Position numbers and translations under genes: made by a program
Notes under the pieces: model-generated
The model's database searches: none
The model's input: the letters and a program-made list of their open reading frames with translations, nothing else
Told to the model about the DNA's origin: nothing
Shown: one piece after another, positions 62,101-64,000 of the stretch
Layout of the letters: every line of letters starts with the position of its first letter
Position numbering within the stretch: the stretch's first letter is position 1
Origin: Acanthaster planci
Lineage: Eukaryota; Echinodermata; Asteroidea; Valvatida; Acanthasteridae
Reading direction: 5' to 3'
Assembly: GCF_001949145.1 (NCBI RefSeq)
Contig: NW_019091449.1
Coordinates: 750,689 to 814,688 of the forward strand
Length of the DNA: 64,000 bases

Positions 62101-64000
62101 TAAACCCAAGCCGGGTGGGACTCGAACCCAAGACCTGCTTACTAGTGCAGACGTCTTAACCACTCGACCACCGAGCTTGTTGGTGTTGACTGGCTGGTTT
62201 GAATAAGATGTTAACAGCGGGTACCACGAACAACACTACAACAGCTATCCATCCTTGAAATAGTTGCTTGCGGTACCCGCTGTTACATCTGATTCCAACC
62301 AGCCAGTCAACATCAACAAGCTCGCGCGCGAGCCAGCACGGTGGTCAAGTCGTCTGCACTAGTAAGCAGGAGGTCGTGGGTTCGAGTCCCACCCGAGTAC
62401 GCTTGTGGTTTTTTTTCACAAGCCTTCAGAGGCATACACTGAGCATACAGTGTTAAAATAGCTCGGGCAGGGCAAAAAATCCAAAATTAATTTACATCTC
62501 TCTGGTGCAAATTCATCCTCGAAATAAACCCACACCAATGTTGCTACTAAGATGGGAATCAGCATGCCCATTTGGTTTTACATGAAAAATGTAAAACTGG
62601 GTTACTATAATGGCAATATTCCTAGAAAAAAGTGTCCAGTCTTCTACAAAATACACCTCCATGTTTACTTTTCCAACCCTAAATATGCTTACAAACTGAT
62701 ACCCTGGACAATGGAGACATGTGTACATTGAATGAGAGATGTGGAAGATAGCTGTACAATGGAAGTACAATAAACTCTTGCCAAATCAAACCTGAAGGGA
62801 ACAGGTTCAACATTTCAGTTCCGCAGAGTTTGGACTTAGCAGGATTGTACATTATTGTTATACTACTGCAGAGAATAAAAGATTGTCTGACTTGGGAGTT
62901 TTGAGTTAACAGAGTTTGACTTCTCAAGATTTCAGCCATCATCATTGGTACGTTTATGCACAACTCACCCTGCCGGCGTAATGGTCAATGCTGAAGTTGT
63001 TGCTGCTGGCAACCTTGGCCTTGATGAAGTGGTGATTGCGAGCAAAGTTCTGGTTGAGTTTCTCCACGAAGGTGTGATCGGTGGCCTTGGGGAAGAGGCA
63101 CTCTTCGTCCAGGAGGGCCAGGATACCAATGGGCTTGGCAAGGAACAGATCCTGGAGTAGAAGAAGGGGGAAAAACAACGGATCTGCTTTCAAAACACTG
63201 TACACAAATGCACAGATCAGAGGCTCTACAAGGCTGCAGATGATGATAACTGGTCATACATGCTCTGCGGTCACTTCTAGATAAGACTTATGCTCCATCC
63301 AAAGTTAAACCTCTCAAACCCACCTTGAGTTGAATCTAATATGTTCTTTATTGATTTCAAATCAAACCTAATCTGTAACTTCCAAAAAATCAAATGACTT
63401 CCCTCTTTCTAACAAACATGCTCCAACTTATCTTCTAGATACGACTTATACTCCATTCAAAGTTAAACCTCTCAAACCCAACTTGAGTTGAATCTAATAT
63501 GTTCTTTATTGATTTCAAATCAAACCTAATCTGTAACTTCCAAAAAATCAAATGACTTCCCTCTTTCTAACAAACACGCTCCAACCATTTGGAAATGGGA
63601 GGGGGGTGGGGATGGCTCCCCACTTATTCAACTGGGGAGCCAACCCCCTCTCCACTTTTTGCACGTCCTGTAAGGGGTGGGGCTAAATGGATCAGCCTAT
63701 TAATGGCTGATGCCTTATGTCTAATGACTCCCCCCCCAAATCATTCCGCTGCTGGCGGCTCCAGCAAGGCTGGCCCCTAAGGTACATTTTGAATCTGATA
63801 CACCATAGGATAATGCAATCAGTGGCATATTGATTGTGTCAATCAAAGCAGTGGGAATTTGAACTCCAACTATGGAAAACCAACGATGAAATTTGGGAGA
63901 AATAAGAACAAGCAAGCTCTACCAACCAGTAGCGACTGATTGTTGACAAAGGGCACGTAGGTCCAGTCAATCCCCTCACTCTTATATTCTTCCTGCTCCA
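48378..64000 (-). CDS. Unconventional myosin with an SH2 domain in its tail (3' part of the gene)
   Basis: Actin-based motor with a phosphotyrosine-binding tail. Exons 5' to 3': 64000-63927 (partial), 63151-62969, 61730-61619, 60913-60840, 60576-60526, 60253-60134, 60002-59917, 59794-59699, 59222-59131, 58336-58158 (runs into a gap), 57212-57118, 55944-55739, 55222-55133, 54680-54563, 54118-54071, 53157-53038, 51848-51732, 49622-49446 (stop TAA) or spliced on to 48473-48378. Phases close across all motor exons and from the acidic linker through the SH2 into the tail. The converter [10 protein letters not shown] resembles class III myosins. The N gap between neck and linker means one-gene continuity is inferred, from strand, lack of an intervening start, and no other 5' end. 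SH2-tailed myosins may have been noted in invertebrate surveys; I am not certain. Confidence 0.8.
49623..51731. other. Myosin tail intron
   Basis: A 2.1-kb AT-rich intron between the YLYLDATN exon and the proline-rich exon. No additional exon was recognised. The prominent pyrimidine tract and C/G homopolymers are near its 3' end (49630-49690) and at 49922-49931. Confidence 0.6.
52330..52625. repeat. Degenerate AAGTCAAGTCAC satellite
   Basis: About 20 imperfect copies of an AAGTC-based word with longer units of about 40-60 bp that include CATTTGATCACAGGTCAAGT. A smaller patch of the same kind is at 52797-52870. It lies in the intron between the two Tyr-containing tail exons and resembles the reverse complement of 33995-34135. 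Confidence 0.8.
53478..53600. repeat. About 29-30-bp minisatellite
   Basis: Four or more degraded units built around GTGTTGAATTAACACCATGC. Each unit is itself nearly palindromic (GTGTTGAATTAACAC). Confidence 0.7.
54071..57212 (-). CDS. SH2-myosin acidic linker and SH2 domain exons
   Basis: 57212-57118 encodes [31 protein letters not shown]. 55944-55739 starts with a very acidic run ([20 protein letters not shown]), then [26 protein letters not shown] and the SH2 start [10 protein letters not shown]. 55222-55133 holds [20 protein letters not shown] with the phosphotyrosine-binding Arg of FLIR, then FGYSLSL. 54680-54563 holds KHFMIDL (His beta-D), [20 protein letters not shown] and YKV. 54118-54071 ends it with [16 protein letters not shown]. 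The layout resembles SH2D-type adaptors such as HSH2D and SH2D2A (SISPFGE-like end). At 54563 the donor GTG/GTACGA was preferred; AAA/GTGGTA three bases earlier is also in frame. Confidence 0.88.
55310..55478. mobile_element. MITE-like hairpin, arms about 50 bp
   Basis: 55316-55366 and 55420-55470 are inverted copies at about 86-88% identity. Both contain TGCCTCCAAG, TGCAACGTGTTG and CCAATCACA. The loop is about 55 bp. It lies in the intron just upstream of the second SH2 exon. No clear target-site duplication was found. Confidence 0.7.
56341..56388. repeat. 48-bp palindrome centred on TTAGGGTTAACCCTAA
   Basis: Arms of 24 bp, GTAGGATTTGGGACAGTTAG and its inverse, with one mismatched pair and no loop. 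The centre is two head-to-head telomere-type repeats. TTAACCCTAACCCCC lies just upstream at 56321-56335. Confidence 0.8.
56544..56706. repeat. Degenerate 30-35-bp tandem repeat
   Basis: Four to five diverged units containing CACACAAGTGGGAA, ACATTT and TTCACACCTTTC. The antisense translation gives misleading Cys-rich frames; there is no zinc-finger spacing. Confidence 0.6.
57711..58157. other. Assembly gap inside the SH2-myosin gene
   Basis: A run of N begins at the 3' edge of the visible IQ/neck exon, so the rest of that exon, its donor and perhaps further neck exons are missing. Frames spanning the gap are meaningless. Confidence 0.95.
58158..58336 (-). CDS. SH2-myosin IQ motif and neck exon (partial)
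   Basis: After the acceptor CTCAG the frame continues from IQK of the previous exon as [38 protein letters not shown] is an IQ motif (IQxxxRGxxxR), the calmodulin or light-chain site of the lever arm. It is followed by a charged, Gln- and Leu-rich helix ([30 protein letters not shown]) that could form a short coiled coil. Only one IQ is visible. The exon enters the gap after CKAII. Confidence 0.88.
59131..64000 (-). CDS. SH2-myosin motor domain, C-terminal half
   Basis: The nine exons encode, in order: the relay helix and loop ([17 protein letters not shown]), [60 protein letters not shown], a basic loop 2 at the 50K/20K junction ([20 protein letters not shown]), [26 protein letters not shown], the SH1-SH2 helices ([20 protein letters not shown]), and the converter to [20 protein letters not shown]. 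Actin- and nucleotide-coupling landmarks are intact. The P-loop, switch I and TEDS site lie beyond 64000. Two donors (after 63927 GTTGGT, after 61619 GTTGGA) are weak but fixed by phase and homology. Confidence 0.95.
62109..62525. mobile_element. Second head-to-head tRNA-SINE pair (long inverted repeat)
   Basis: The left arm (62109-62232) contains a minus-strand tRNA-like head (about 62112-62177) and a spacer with TTGACTGGCTGGTTTGAAT and AGCGGGTACC. The right arm (62268-62404) mirrors both and continues into a plus-strand tail to about 62525 with GCATACAGTGTTAAAATAGC. The right head lacks about 8 bases of the D-arm/A-box region. B boxes GGTTCGAGTCC are intact in both. It lies in a motor-domain intron. 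Confidence 0.75.
63273..63588. repeat. 159-bp tandem duplication
   Basis: 63273-63431 and 63432-63588 are near-identical copies beginning CTTCTAGATA(A/C)GACTTAT and containing AAAGTTAAACCTCTCAAACC and ATGTTCTTTATTGATTTCAA. It lies in the first visible intron of the myosin gene and is recent by its low divergence. Confidence 0.9.

Overview
This is animal nuclear DNA. Genes are split by many introns of about 0.3-4 kb with GT-AG borders, intergenic DNA is AT-rich, and there are SINE-, LINE- and MITE-like repeats plus two runs of N (4151-4872 and 57711-58157). Frequent TACATGTA and TAGGCCTA words, the paired intronless receptor genes and the repeat families suggest a marine invertebrate deuterostome, perhaps an echinoderm. 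That placement is an impression, not a proof.

Layout. 1-7786: repeats, a gap in a 32-bp minisatellite and no recognised gene. 7787-8020 (minus): the signal-peptide first exon of a secreted protein, probably a peptidylglycine alpha-hydroxylating monooxygenase relative whose remaining exons lie at lower coordinates or off the window. 13202-14191 and 17545-18567 (minus): two related intronless class A GPCR genes. 26331-41369 (minus): a complete 12-exon csk gene (C-terminal Src kinase, SH3-SH2-kinase, 446 residues); every exon junction was checked for phase. 48378-64000 (minus): the 3' part of an unconventional myosin gene. It holds the C-terminal half of the motor, one IQ motif, an acidic linker, an SH2 domain, and a Pro- and Tyr-rich tail; the N-terminal half of the motor lies beyond 64000.

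The most interesting object is the myosin with an SH2 domain in its tail. Its design suggests a motor that could be recruited to phosphotyrosine sites. The next gene downstream on the same strand encodes Csk, a negative regulator of Src-family kinases. Any functional link between the two is inference. The final tail exons do not join in frame as assembled, so the C-terminus is uncertain.

Repeats include two head-to-head tRNA-derived SINE pairs, a 68-bp perfect palindrome flanked by 9-bp direct repeats, three hairpin (MITE-like) elements, a 48-bp palindrome with a TTAGGGTTAACCCTAA centre, a CR1/L2-like LINE 3' end that cuts an acidic ORF, and several minisatellites.
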